Assembly: GCA_900754175.1 (NCBI GenBank)
Contig: CAAEBS010000084.1
Location: 1-5,369 of the forward strand
Length of the DNA stretch: 5,369 nt
Source: Clostridia bacterium
GTDB lineage: Bacteria; Bacillota; Clostridia; Oscillospirales; CAG-272
Direction: 5' to 3'
Positions 1-5,367 of the stretch are shown here, one piece after another (position 1 is the stretch's first letter; the number at the start of each line of letters is the position of its first letter). The translations under genes were made by a program, and so were the position numbers. The notes beneath the pieces were generated by a model. It was not told the origin of the DNA. It saw only the letters and a program-made list of their open reading frames with translations, and did not search any database.

Positions 1-30
1 AAAATTCTTTCCGGAATTACAAAAAAAGTA

Positions 31-59
31 TTGACAAATTAAAATAACGGCGTTATAAT
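31..59 (+). promoter_or_regulatory. Sigma-A type promoter of the ABC transporter operon
   Basis: A perfect -35 box TTGACA (31-36) and a perfect -10 box TATAAT (54-59) are separated by exactly 17 bp, the optimal vegetative promoter layout. Transcription should begin near base 66 and run into the ATPase gene, leaving a leader of about 137 nt. A promoter this close to consensus would be strong if unregulated, which fits the palindrome sitting in its spacer. The boxes are seen directly; activity is inferred. Confidence 0.88.
44..56. promoter_or_regulatory. Candidate operator: 13-bp perfect palindrome in the promoter spacer
   Basis: The bases ATAACG-G-CGTTAT form a perfect inverted repeat with 6-bp arms around G50. 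It lies between the -35 and -10 boxes and overlaps the first three bases of the -10 box. A repressor bound here would block RNA polymerase. No regulator for it is encoded next to the operon within the window, so the binding protein is unknown. A 13-bp palindrome can arise by chance in AT-rich promoter DNA, so this is a candidate only. Confidence 0.4.
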
Positions 60-202
60 AGCTTTGTTAAAATGATAATAGGGCAGTCGGCGGGATTTGC
101 GGAGTTTGGAAAAATCCGCATTTTCATTTGCCTGCCAGTTAGCGTTTGCTAACTGATGCGTGCGGAAAAGCCGGATGCCGGAGAAAGTGAGGAGGTTTTT
201 CG
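60..202 (+). promoter_or_regulatory. Structured 5' leader of the ABC operon
   Basis: This is the untranslated leader expected between the promoter and the ATPase start. It contains a 6-bp stem (TGCGGA 98-103 with TCCGCA 115-120) followed by a T-rich run, a perfect 8-bp stem with a 4-nt loop (136-155), and a second copy of TGCGGA at 161-166. That second copy could pair with 115-120 instead, so two mutually exclusive folds are possible. It ends in a very good ribosome binding site, GAGGAGG at 189-195, 7 nt before the start codon. I do not recognise a known riboswitch class. Bases 1-30, upstream of the promoter, show no gene. Confidence 0.45.
136..155. repeat. Perfect inverted repeat in the leader (CAGTTAGC / GCTAACTG)
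   Basis: Eight-base arms CAGTTAGC (136-143) and GCTAACTG (148-155) flank the loop GTTT. It can act as an RNA hairpin in the leader or as a DNA operator downstream of the promoter. The GTTAGC...GCTAAC half sites loosely resemble sites bound by DtxR/IdeR-type metalloregulators, but that resemblance is from memory and weak. There is no U-tract after it, so it is not an intrinsic terminator. Confidence 0.55.
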
Positions 203-904
203 ATGGAAGCGGTGAAATTTGAAAACGTAACGAGAGTTTATACCAGCGGCGATCACGAGCTGAAGGCACTGGACGGTGTGAATCTGTCCCTGGAGGAGGG
301 AAAGTTTGTAGTGATTCTCGGTCCTTCCGGCGCCGGAAAAAGCACACTTCTGAATCTTTTGGGCGGGCTTGACAGTCCCACGAGCGGTAAGATCACGGTG
401 AACGGCAGGGACATCTCTACCTTGTCGGACAACGAGCTGGCGGATTACCGTGCGGAGACGGTGGGCTTTGTCTTTCAGTTTTACAATCTGATCCCGACGC
501 TTACCGTATACGAAAACGTAGCGCTTGTCAAGGAGATTTCCGCCAATGCGCTCTCACCCGAAAAAATGATTGCCGAGGTGGGGCTTGCCGACCACATGAA
601 GAACTTTCCCGCCGAGCTTTCGGGCGGTGAGCAGCAGCGGGTCTCAATTGCTCGTGCTCTTGCCAAGAACCCGAAGATTCTTCTTTGCGACGAGCCGACG
701 GGTGCGCTTGATTCCCAGACCGGCGTTCTGGTGCTGAAGTTGCTTTTGTCCATGGCACGCAACTACGGAAAGACCATTGTCATTGTGACGCACAACCAGA
801 ACATTGCGAAGATGGCGGACGTGGTCGTGCGGGTCAAAAACGGCAAGATCCGTTCCTGCGAAGAGCAGGCGTCCCCGATGAGTGCGGATGAGGTGGAATG
901 GTAA
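203..904 (+). CDS. ABC transporter ATP-binding protein (MacB/LolD-type, partner of an FtsX-like permease)
   Basis: This 233-aa cytoplasmic ATPase hydrolyses ATP to drive the permease encoded immediately downstream. All motifs of an intact nucleotide-binding domain are present: Walker A GPSGAGKST at residues 40-48, Q-loop glutamine in VFQFYNLIP (90-98), signature LSGGEQQR (139-146), Walker B ILLCDEPTGALD (159-170) with catalytic Glu164, and the switch His197 in VTHN. The EPTGALD wording and the length are typical of the subfamily that pairs with FtsX-type permeases (MacB, LolD, BceA, FtsE relatives), which usually move lipids, peptides or antibiotics, or transmit force, rather than import nutrients. 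The start has an excellent GAGGAGG site 7 nt upstream. The stop overlaps the permease start, implying translational coupling. The last 15 or so residues are acidic and not part of the core fold. The substrate cannot be told from sequence. Confidence 0.96.
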   Translation: MEAVKFENVTRVYTSGDHELKALDGVNLSLEEGKFVVILGPSGAGKSTLLNLLGGLDSPTSGKITVNGRDISTLSDNELADYRAETVGFVFQFYNLIPTLTVYENVALVKEISANALSPEKMIAEVGLADHMKNFPAELSGGEQQRVSIARALAKNPKILLCDEPTGALDSQTGVLVLKLLLSMARNYGKTIVIVTHNQNIAKMADVVVRVKNGKIRSCEEQASPMSADEVEW

Positions 905-3180
905 TGCTGTGGCGTAAACTTTTCAGAACGGCATGGAAATACAAGGCGCAGTTTATTTCCATGATCATTATGGTTGCCATTGGCGTCGGCGTATTCGTCG
1001 GCTTCAACATGGAGTGGTACAGTCTGCGCCGGGACACCGCAAAGTTTTTTGATCGCACCGAATTTTTTGATTACCGTCTGGTAAGCGAAGCTGGATTTTC
1101 GGCGGAGGATGCCGAAAGCGTTGCGGACATTGACGGGGTGAACAAGGTACACCGTGTCCTTCAGGTCAGCGCCGACGTAAAAGGCGAGAGCGGCAAAGCG
1201 CTGTCGCTGTGGTGTGAAGAGGGGGACGATGTCGGTGGCTTTCTGACAACGGGCGGCGACGAATACGACGGCGATCGGGAGGGCTTCTGGCTTTCGGATC
1301 AATATGCAAAGACCAACGGGTATGAGATCGGCGACACGCTCACCGTCTCTTACCGTGGTGTGGAGATTAGCGCCCCTATCCGTGGCGTTGGCAAGAGCGG
1401 GGAATACATGGTCTGCGTTTCGGGCGACAGCCAGGTGATGCCGGATTACAGTTCTTTCGGTTTCGCCTTCGTATCGCCAAAGACGATAGAGGCGGCGCTG
1501 GGCTATGTGCCGTACCCGATGATATGCTTCCGCTCCGACCTTGCCAAGGAGGAAGTGGAGGAAAAGGCTGAGAACGTACTCGGAAAGACCACGCTGCTCC
1601 TGACCAAGGAAGAAACGCTGGCGTATTCGGGAGCTGAGAGCGAGATTGAAGAGGGAAAGACCATGGGAGCGATCCTGCCGGCAATGTTTTTGCTGATCGG
1701 AATCCTTACCATGATTACCACTATGCACCGTATCACTGCCAATGAAAAGACGCAGATCGGTACTCTGAAGGCGCTTGGTTTCCGCAATCGCAGGATTTTG
1801 CGTCACTACACTTCCTACGGTTTTGTCATCGGTCTTGTCGGTTCGGCGCTGGGCGTTACCCTCGGATTTCTGATTGCCGCCGTGGTAATCAGCCCGGACG
1901 GCATGATGAGTACTTATTTTGATATGCCGTACTGGACGTTGTACGTACCGTGGTTCTGCTGGCTGATCCTTGCGGTAGCGATCGGATTTTTGACGCTCGT
2001 CAGCTTCCTTTCGGTCAGAAGGATGCTTCAGGGAACGGCGGCGGACGCACTTCGCCCTTATGCGCCGAAAAAGATGAAATCCATGGCGATCGAGCGGACG
2101 AAGCTCTGGCACAGGCTCAGCTTTGCGACCAAGTGGAATCTGCGGGACGTATGGCGGCACAAGGCACGGTCCTTGATGACGCTGTTCGGTATCCTCGGTT
2201 GTATGATCCTTCTGGTCGGCGGACTGGGAATGAGAGATACCATGGTGAACTTTCTGGACACCATTGACAACCGGATCTATCATTATGAGACCCGTGTGAA
2301 TCTTGTGGAAACGGCGGACAACGACGAGACCCGGCGGTTTGCGGAAAGCATTGACGGAGATATGCTGGCTTCTTCCTCGGTGCAGTACGACGGCGATGCC
2401 ATTGCGCTGGAGATCTACGATGTCCGGCACGACAGGGTTCGTTTTCTGGACGAGAGCGGCAAGGACATTTCGCTTGGAAACGACGGCGTGTACATCTGCA
2501 AGCGGCTTGCCGATAAGGGCGTGACGGCGGGCGACACCATAGAGTTTTCGCCGTATGGCAGTGACGAGACCTACCGGGTCAGGGTTGCCGGCGTAATCCG
2601 CTCCTTTGTCACCGAAAATATCGTGATGACGGCGGAATTTGCCGAAAAAGAGGGGATTCCGTACCACATCAACGCCATTTTCACCGCCGAAAAGCCACAG
2701 GACGTTACCGGAGCGTCGTTCATATCGGGAATGCAGAGCAAGCAGTCGGTGATGGACTCCTACAACAGCTTTATGCAGATCATGAATACCATGGTCGTGA
2801 TTCTGGTAATTGCCGCCGTTGTGCTCGGCATCGTGGTGCTTTATAACCTCGGCGTAATGAGCTACGTGGAGCGTACCCGGGAACTTTCCACCCTGAAAGT
2901 AGTGGGCTTCCGGAACAAGCGGATCGGGCATATTCTGATCAGTCAGAATATCTGGCTGACGGTGCTGGGAATTCTGATCGGGCTTCCGGCGGGAGTAGGC
3001 GTGCTGAACCTTCTGATCGCAACGCTTGCCGGCGAGTATGAGTTGCAGGCGACGCTCGGGGTTCTGACCTATTCGGTCAGTATTCTGCTTACCTTCGGCG
3101 TTTCGCTGATCGTCGGAGTGTTCGTGGCACGCAAAAATAAAAAAATTGATATGGTCGAAGCGCTGAAAGGAGCGGAATAA
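904..3180 (+). CDS. FtsX-like ABC transporter permease with two fused FtsX units (8 predicted membrane helices)
   Basis: This 758-aa membrane protein is the permease partner of the upstream ATPase. By eye there are eight hydrophobic helices, near residues 17-35, 253-275, 305-329, 344-370, 422-443, 625-650, 681-707 and 719-741. Two large extracytoplasmic domains lie at about 36-252 and 444-624. It is an internal duplication: cytoplasmic coupling segments at 285-298 (IGTLKALGFRNRRI) and 661-674 (LSTLKVVGFRNKRI) match closely, as do the segments before helices 1 and 5 (WKYKAQF, WRHKARS). The C-terminal MVEALKGAE is the usual FtsX-family ending. MacB and LolC/E have one such 4-helix unit, so this chain alone replaces a permease dimer. 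An ATG at 898 is in frame, but ATG 904 is preferred because GAGGTGG (890-896) lies 7 nt before it and only 1 nt before 898. ATG 904 overlaps the ATPase stop by one base (TAATG). Substrate unknown. Confidence 0.95.
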   Translation: MLWRKLFRTAWKYKAQFISMIIMVAIGVGVFVGFNMEWYSLRRDTAKFFDRTEFFDYRLVSEAGFSAEDAESVADIDGVNKVHRVLQVSADVKGESGKALSLWCEEGDDVGGFLTTGGDEYDGDREGFWLSDQYAKTNGYEIGDTLTVSYRGVEISAPIRGVGKSGEYMVCVSGDSQVMPDYSSFGFAFVSPKTIEAALGYVPYPMICFRSDLAKEEVEEKAENVLGKTTLLLTKEETLAYSGAESEIEEGKTMGAILPAMFLLIGILTMITTMHRITANEKTQIGTLKALGFRNRRILRHYTSYGFVIGLVGSALGVTLGFLIAAVVISPDGMMSTYFDMPYWTLYVPWFCWLILAVAIGFLTLVSFLSVRRMLQGTAADALRPYAPKKMKSMAIERTKLWHRLSFATKWNLRDVWRHKARSLMTLFGILGCMILLVGGLGMRDTMVNFLDTIDNRIYHYETRVNLVETADNDETRRFAESIDGDMLASSSVQYDGDAIALEIYDVRHDRVRFLDESGKDISLGNDGVYICKRLADKGVTAGDTIEFSPYGSDETYRVRVAGVIRSFVTENIVMTAEFAEKEGIPYHINAIFTAEKPQDVTGASFISGMQSKQSVMDSYNSFMQIMNTMVVILVIAAVVLGIVVLYNLGVMSYVERTRELSTLKVVGFRNKRIGHILISQNIWLTVLGILIGLPAGVGVLNLLIATLAGEYELQATLGVLTYSVSILLTFGVSLIVGVFVARKNKKIDMVEALKGAE

Positions 3181-3204
3181 GTTTTTTTCGCTCGGCGGAT
3201 CAAA

Positions 3205-3236
3205 AAATGGACTGTCGCATTTGCGACAGTCCATTT
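3205..3236. terminator. Bidirectional intrinsic terminator between convergent operons
   Basis: A perfect inverted repeat pairs 3205-3218 with 3223-3236 (core TGGACTGTCGC / GCGACAGTCCA) around the loop ATTT. On the minus strand the stem runs straight into six T (complement of 3202-3207), a strong terminator for the glpP-type gene that stops 17 nt away. On the + strand it is followed by TTTCCTTTT, a weaker but plausible U-rich tract for the permease gene that stops 24 nt before it. Confidence 0.9.
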
Positions 3237-3253
3237 CCTTTTCATGTAATCTT

Positions 3254-3802
3254 TTATTCGTTCCAAAGCTCGTGCCGTCCGGTGGAGATCATGGAAGCGC
3301 CCGCCCGGAGGGCGGTGAAGATCTCCTCCTTGTATTCGATCAGACCGCCGGCGATGATGGGGATCCGTGTGTTGCTCTGGATCCGGGTGATGGATTTGTA
3401 GGCAAGCGCCGGCATGATCTCGATCATATCCGGCTGGACCTGCTGGAGCGACTCCAGTGCCGTGTCCACCGAGCGGGAATCCACCATGAAAAAGCGCTGT
3501 ACGCAAAGAATGCTCAGCTTTTTTGCCGCCGTGATGATGTGGGAACGGGTGCTGATGATGCCGTCGATCTCTTTGGTGGCGAGATAGCGCACGCCCGCCG
3601 CATCCTTGCTCAGCCCCTCGATGAAATCCAGGTGGATGAACAGGATCTTCCCGTTTTCGTGGGCGGCTTTTACCAGGGCGTCCACGTTCAGCAGGTTGGA
3701 GCTGAGCATAAAAATCGCCTGAACCTCCGAGCGGAGAGCCGCTTCAAAGTCCGAGTCGTTCTTGACGGCGGCGATAATGGGATAGTTTTCATAGTCCAGC
3801 AT
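3254..3802 (-). CDS. glpP: Glycerol-3-phosphate responsive antiterminator, GlpP family
   Basis: This 182-aa protein matches the GlpP family in length and layout. In Bacillus subtilis GlpP is a cytoplasmic TIM-barrel RNA-binding protein that, with glycerol-3-phosphate, prevents termination in the leaders of glpFK and glpD. Visible family features are FIHLDFIEGL (55-64), GIISTR (81-86), the VQRFFMVDS strand (101-109), IEIMPAL (127-133), the phosphate-site-like IIAGGLI (149-155) and the ending AGASMISTGRHELW (167-180). The ATG at 3802 is supported by AAAGGAAA about 8 nt upstream. It lies 35 nt after the DUF6106-like gene and probably shares its promoter, and is followed by a strong terminator. 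No glycerol kinase, facilitator or dehydrogenase is in the window, so its targets lie elsewhere. The family call comes from motif recognition. The ligand and RNA target are inferred, and some Clostridia members may have other roles. Confidence 0.92.
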   Translation of the reverse strand: MLDYENYPIIAAVKNDSDFEAALRSEVQAIFMLSSNLLNVDALVKAAHENGKILFIHLDFIEGLSKDAAGVRYLATKEIDGIISTRSHIITAAKKLSILCVQRFFMVDSRSVDTALESLQQVQPDMIEIMPALAYKSITRIQSNTRIPIIAGGLIEYKEEIFTALRAGASMISTGRHELWNE

Positions 3803-3816
3803 ACGGAATTTCCTTT

Positions 3817-3839
3817 CCCGCCCTCCGGGCGGCTTTTTT
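3817..3839. terminator. GC-rich hairpin with T-tract in the gap between the two minus-strand genes
   Basis: CCGCCC (3819-3824) and GGGCGG (3828-3833) form a perfect 6-bp stem with a 3-nt loop. On the + strand it is followed by TTTTTT, so it has the form of a short intrinsic terminator for transcripts running rightward, antisense to the minus-strand genes. In the sense (minus) direction the tract lies before the stem, so it should not terminate there but could stabilise the mRNA or set the relative expression of the two genes. No + strand gene ends here, so its role is uncertain. Confidence 0.5.
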
Positions 3840-4383
3840 ATCGGACAGAGCGGATGATCGCCTGCGGATTGTAGTGGCGGAACACGTTCTGCGTGCGCTT
3901 GTCGGCTTCAAAAAGAAAGAGCATACGCTCCGATTTTCCCGTTTCCCATACGGCAAACCATACCTCCGCCTCCGGGTCGTCGGAGAGCGCACTGCGGGTT
4001 TCCGTCGGGTTCAGCGCATGAGCTTTTTTCAGATTTTCATCGGTGGCTTGTCCGGCGAGAAGCAGGGAACGGATCTCAAATTCCAGAATACTTTTCCGCT
4101 TTTTCTTGCCGAAAATTTTGGATAACTCAAAAACGCCGCCGACCATGGAATATTCGTATTCCACCGTCAGATATTTCCATGTCAGAAAGACCAGAACGAC
4201 CGTGCTGATGACGCCGAGGGCGATCAGATAGACGCTGAAAACGACCCGGACGGTCAGGACAAACCAGAAGCTGAGGTACAGAAGATACCCCAGAATTGCC
4301 AGAATCCGGTTTGCAACCGAGCGGAAAGTACGCCGGGGGGAGAGCACACGCTCGTAGTGCTCGGTGGAAGCAAGATGATCCAT
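3838..4383 (-). CDS. Small membrane protein, DUF6106-like (function unknown)
   Basis: The gene encodes a 181-aa protein. Two adjacent hydrophobic segments at about residues 27-45 and 50-69 anchor a cytoplasmic or membrane-associated C-terminal domain of about 110 residues. Right after helix 2 comes a VEYEYSMVGGVFELSKI segment (74-90) and a basic KKKRKS cluster (93-98). This pattern (hydrophobic pair, V-E-Y-E-Y, then a G-x-(L/I)-x-x-x-K-I stretch and Lys/Arg cluster) is what I recall of Clostridia proteins labelled DUF6106. That label is from memory and should be checked. ATG 4383 is chosen over an in-frame start at 4542 because AAAGGAG sits 5 nt upstream of it, a promoter lies between the two, and the extra 53 residues look like translated noncoding DNA. 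It is followed by the glpP-type gene and probably leads that operon. No catalytic motif was seen. Confidence 0.88.
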   Translation of the reverse strand: MDHLASTEHYERVLSPRRTFRSVANRILAILGYLLYLSFWFVLTVRVVFSVYLIALGVISTVVLVFLTWKYLTVEYEYSMVGGVFELSKIFGKKKRKSILEFEIRSLLLAGQATDENLKKAHALNPTETRSALSDDPEAEVWFAVWETGKSERMLFLFEADKRTQNVFRHYNPQAIIRSVR

Positions 4384-4413
4384 AAAAACTCCTTTCGGGA
4401 AAGTGCTGATATC

Positions 4414-4442
4414 ATTATAGCATATTTTCGGAGCTTTTACAA
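4414..4442 (-). promoter_or_regulatory. Promoter of the DUF6106-like / glpP operon
   Basis: Reading the minus strand, a -35 box TTGTAA (4442-4437) is followed after exactly 17 bp by a perfect -10 box TATAAT (4419-4414). A TG one base before the -10 box makes it an extended -10 promoter, which compensates for the imperfect -35. The start of transcription should be near 4407, giving a leader of about 24 nt with the AAAGGAG site (4395-4389). Confidence 0.82.
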
Positions 4443-4513
4443 GAACAATTGCGCAAAAGTGCGGATTTTTGCAAGTTTTATGCGGAAAAATCAAGGAAAA
4501 TTGAGAAAATCCC

Positions 4514-4542
4514 TTGACATCATTTTGAATATGGTGTATCAT
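4514..4542 (+). promoter_or_regulatory. Promoter of the DUF1836 gene
   Basis: A perfect -35 box TTGACA (4514-4519) is followed after 17 bp by TATCAT (4537-4542), a five-of-six match to the -10 consensus. Transcription should start near 4549-4550, about 21 nt before the preferred ATG. A later TATTAT (4545-4550) is too far from the -35 box to be used with it. Confidence 0.8.
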
Positions 4543-4557
4543 AGTATTATATACCGT
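4531..4557. promoter_or_regulatory. Candidate operator: 27-bp imperfect palindrome over the -10 box and start of transcription
   Basis: Centred on G4544, 10 of 13 base pairs are symmetrical. The outer arms GGTGTAT (4533-4539) and ATATACC (4549-4555) match at six of seven positions, and the inner ATA-G-TAT is perfect. It covers the -10 box and the predicted start of transcription, the classic place for a repressor. The GGTGTAT...TACC form loosely resembles operators of YtrA-type GntR repressors, but the HTH-like protein encoded just downstream is an equally reasonable candidate. Binding is inferred. Confidence 0.5.
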
Positions 4558-4570
4558 GAGAGGTGAGTGG

Positions 4571-5284
4571 ATGGAAAAAGAAGAGTTATATCAGATAGCG
4601 AAAGACGCCGTAAACGAAGCCGAATTGAAAAGCGACGAGATTCCGGCGATCGACCTGTACGTAGACCAGATCATCAACCTTGTCGCCGAAAAGCTCAAGC
4701 AAAGCTCGGAGCGTTTTCACGAGCGGCAGTTGACCAAGACCATGATTAACAATTATTCCAAGGACGGGCTGATCACGCCGGTCAAGGGCAAGAAATATAC
4801 CAAAGAGCAGGTGATTCAGATGCTTACCGTCTACACCCTGAAAAGCTCGCTTTCCATCGGGGAGATCAAGCGGTTGCTCAACGGGGCGTACAGTGCAGAG
4901 AATTTCAGCGGCGAGGACCTGACAAGGCTCTATGACCGTCATCTGGATATCAAGCAGGAAAACCGTGCCTATGCGGAGGAAATTCTGTTTTCTCTCATTG
5001 AGGGGCATGGACTGGATCTGTCCGATATGGACGACTATATCACGGCGGTGGGAGCGGTGATTTCTTTGAGCGCCCACCTGAAAAATATTGCCCAGGCAAT
5101 GATCGACGCCCAATTCCCGGAGCCGGAAGAACCGGAAGAGGACGAAAAATCAGAAAAAAAGCGGGCAAAAGAAGCCCGTGAAAAAGAAAAAAGCCGGGAA
5201 AAGAAGAAAAAACACGAGGACTCGGCAGAAAACGGTGAACCGGAAGAGCCGGAAATCACCGAGTATGTGGAGACCAAGGAATAA
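4571..5284 (+). CDS. DUF1836 domain protein, probable DNA-binding regulator with a charged C-terminal tail
   Basis: This 237-aa protein carries the DUF1836 signature of Firmicutes: IDLYVDQIINL (27-37), the strongly conserved LTKTMINNYSKDGLI (54-68), then KKYTKEQVIQML (74-85) and LKSSLSIGEIKRLL (90-103). The middle part resembles the first helices of MerR-type winged-helix domains (N-Y-x-K-D-G-L-I followed by Y-x-x-x-x-V), so a DNA-binding role is likely, though the family is not experimentally defined to my knowledge. A helical region (about 108-180) follows, and from about 183 on the chain is almost entirely Glu, Lys, Arg, Asp and Pro, probably disordered or coiled. ATG 4571 is chosen because AGAGGTG lies 5 nt upstream. 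The in-frame GTG at 4556 would overlap that site. It is a single-gene unit with its own promoter and a stem-loop 17 nt after the stop. Confidence 0.9.
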   Translation: MEKEELYQIAKDAVNEAELKSDEIPAIDLYVDQIINLVAEKLKQSSERFHERQLTKTMINNYSKDGLITPVKGKKYTKEQVIQMLTVYTLKSSLSIGEIKRLLNGAYSAENFSGEDLTRLYDRHLDIKQENRAYAEEILFSLIEGHGLDLSDMDDYITAVGAVISLSAHLKNIAQAMIDAQFPEPEEPEEDEKSEKKRAKEAREKEKSREKKKKHEDSAENGEPEEPEITEYVETKE

Positions 5285-5301
5285 GGTTGGGGAGGAGAGA
5301 C

Positions 5302-5333
5302 GGGGGGAACTTTTCTGGAGAAAAGTTTCCCCC
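5302..5333 (+). terminator. Long stem-loop after the DUF1836 gene (terminator or dispersed intergenic repeat)
   Basis: GGGGGGAACTTTTC (5302-5315) pairs with GAAAAGTTTCCCCC (5320-5333) over 14 bp with one G-T wobble, around the loop TGGA. It begins 17 nt after the stop codon, as expected for a terminator, but the downstream sequence CGGACCCCTTTC is not a proper U-tract. The wording of the right arm followed by CGGACCCCTTTCAAAAG is one I recall recurring between genes in gut Clostridia, so it may be a copy of a dispersed repeat. That recollection cannot be checked here. Confidence 0.65.
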
Positions 5334-5340
5334 GGACCCC

Positions 5341-5367
5341 TTTCAAAAGATTTCAAAAGACTTGAAA
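5341..5367. repeat. Short direct and inverted repeats at the window end
   Basis: The 10-mer TTTCAAAAGA occurs twice in tandem (5341-5350 and 5351-5360). The second copy also forms an inverted pair TTTCAA (5351-5356) with TTGAAA (5362-5367) across 5 nt. It directly follows the long stem-loop and may belong to the same element. The window ends here, so the full extent is not visible. Confidence 0.6.

Larger units (their letters stand above)
4384..4570. promoter_or_regulatory. Divergent intergenic region with two outward promoters
   Basis: This 187-nt AT-rich spacer separates the leftward membrane-protein gene from the rightward DUF1836 gene. It holds one promoter for each direction and no gene. 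Translated stretches here have no ribosome binding site or recognisable family. The middle contains an 8-bp palindrome TTGCGCAA (4449-4456) and a loose inverted pair GATTTTT (4464-4470) / AAAAATC (4486-4492), neither compelling by itself. Confidence 0.75.

Noticed and set aside
39..347. A 102-codon minus-strand open frame across the first promoter
   Set aside because: It overlaps the promoter, the leader and the ATPase start, lacks a ribosome binding site and has no protein-like pattern.
898..903. Permease start at ATG 898
   Set aside because: The Shine-Dalgarno sequence GAGGTGG ends 1 nt before it, too close for initiation, whereas ATG 904 has a 7-nt spacing and a one-base overlap with the ATPase stop.
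3161..3188. CGCT...AGCG followed by seven T at the end of the permease gene as a terminator
   Set aside because: The stem is only 4 bp and is separated from the T-run by several bases; the strong stem at 3205-3236 is the better terminator.
763..3234. An 823-codon open frame on the minus strand opposite the permease
   Set aside because: Its codons are in exact register with the permease codons, so it stays open simply because the permease uses no TTA, CTA or TCA codons. Its start falls inside the terminator stem, it is rich in His, Arg and Gln without a recognisable domain, and the sense strand has clear family motifs.
3221..3874. A 217-codon open frame on the + strand opposite the glpP-type gene
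   Set aside because: It is antisense to a clear GlpP-family protein, begins inside the terminator stem, and has no ribosome binding site or family motif.
4384..4542. N-terminal extension of the DUF6106-like protein to an ATG at 4542
   Set aside because: The internal ATG 4383 has AAAGGAG 5 nt upstream, and the operon promoter (4442-4414) lies inside the putative extension, so the longer form would not be transcribed from it.
4586..5113. A 175-codon open frame on the minus strand opposite the DUF1836 gene
   Set aside because: It is in codon register with the sense gene and has no recognisable domain; codon bias of the sense gene explains it.
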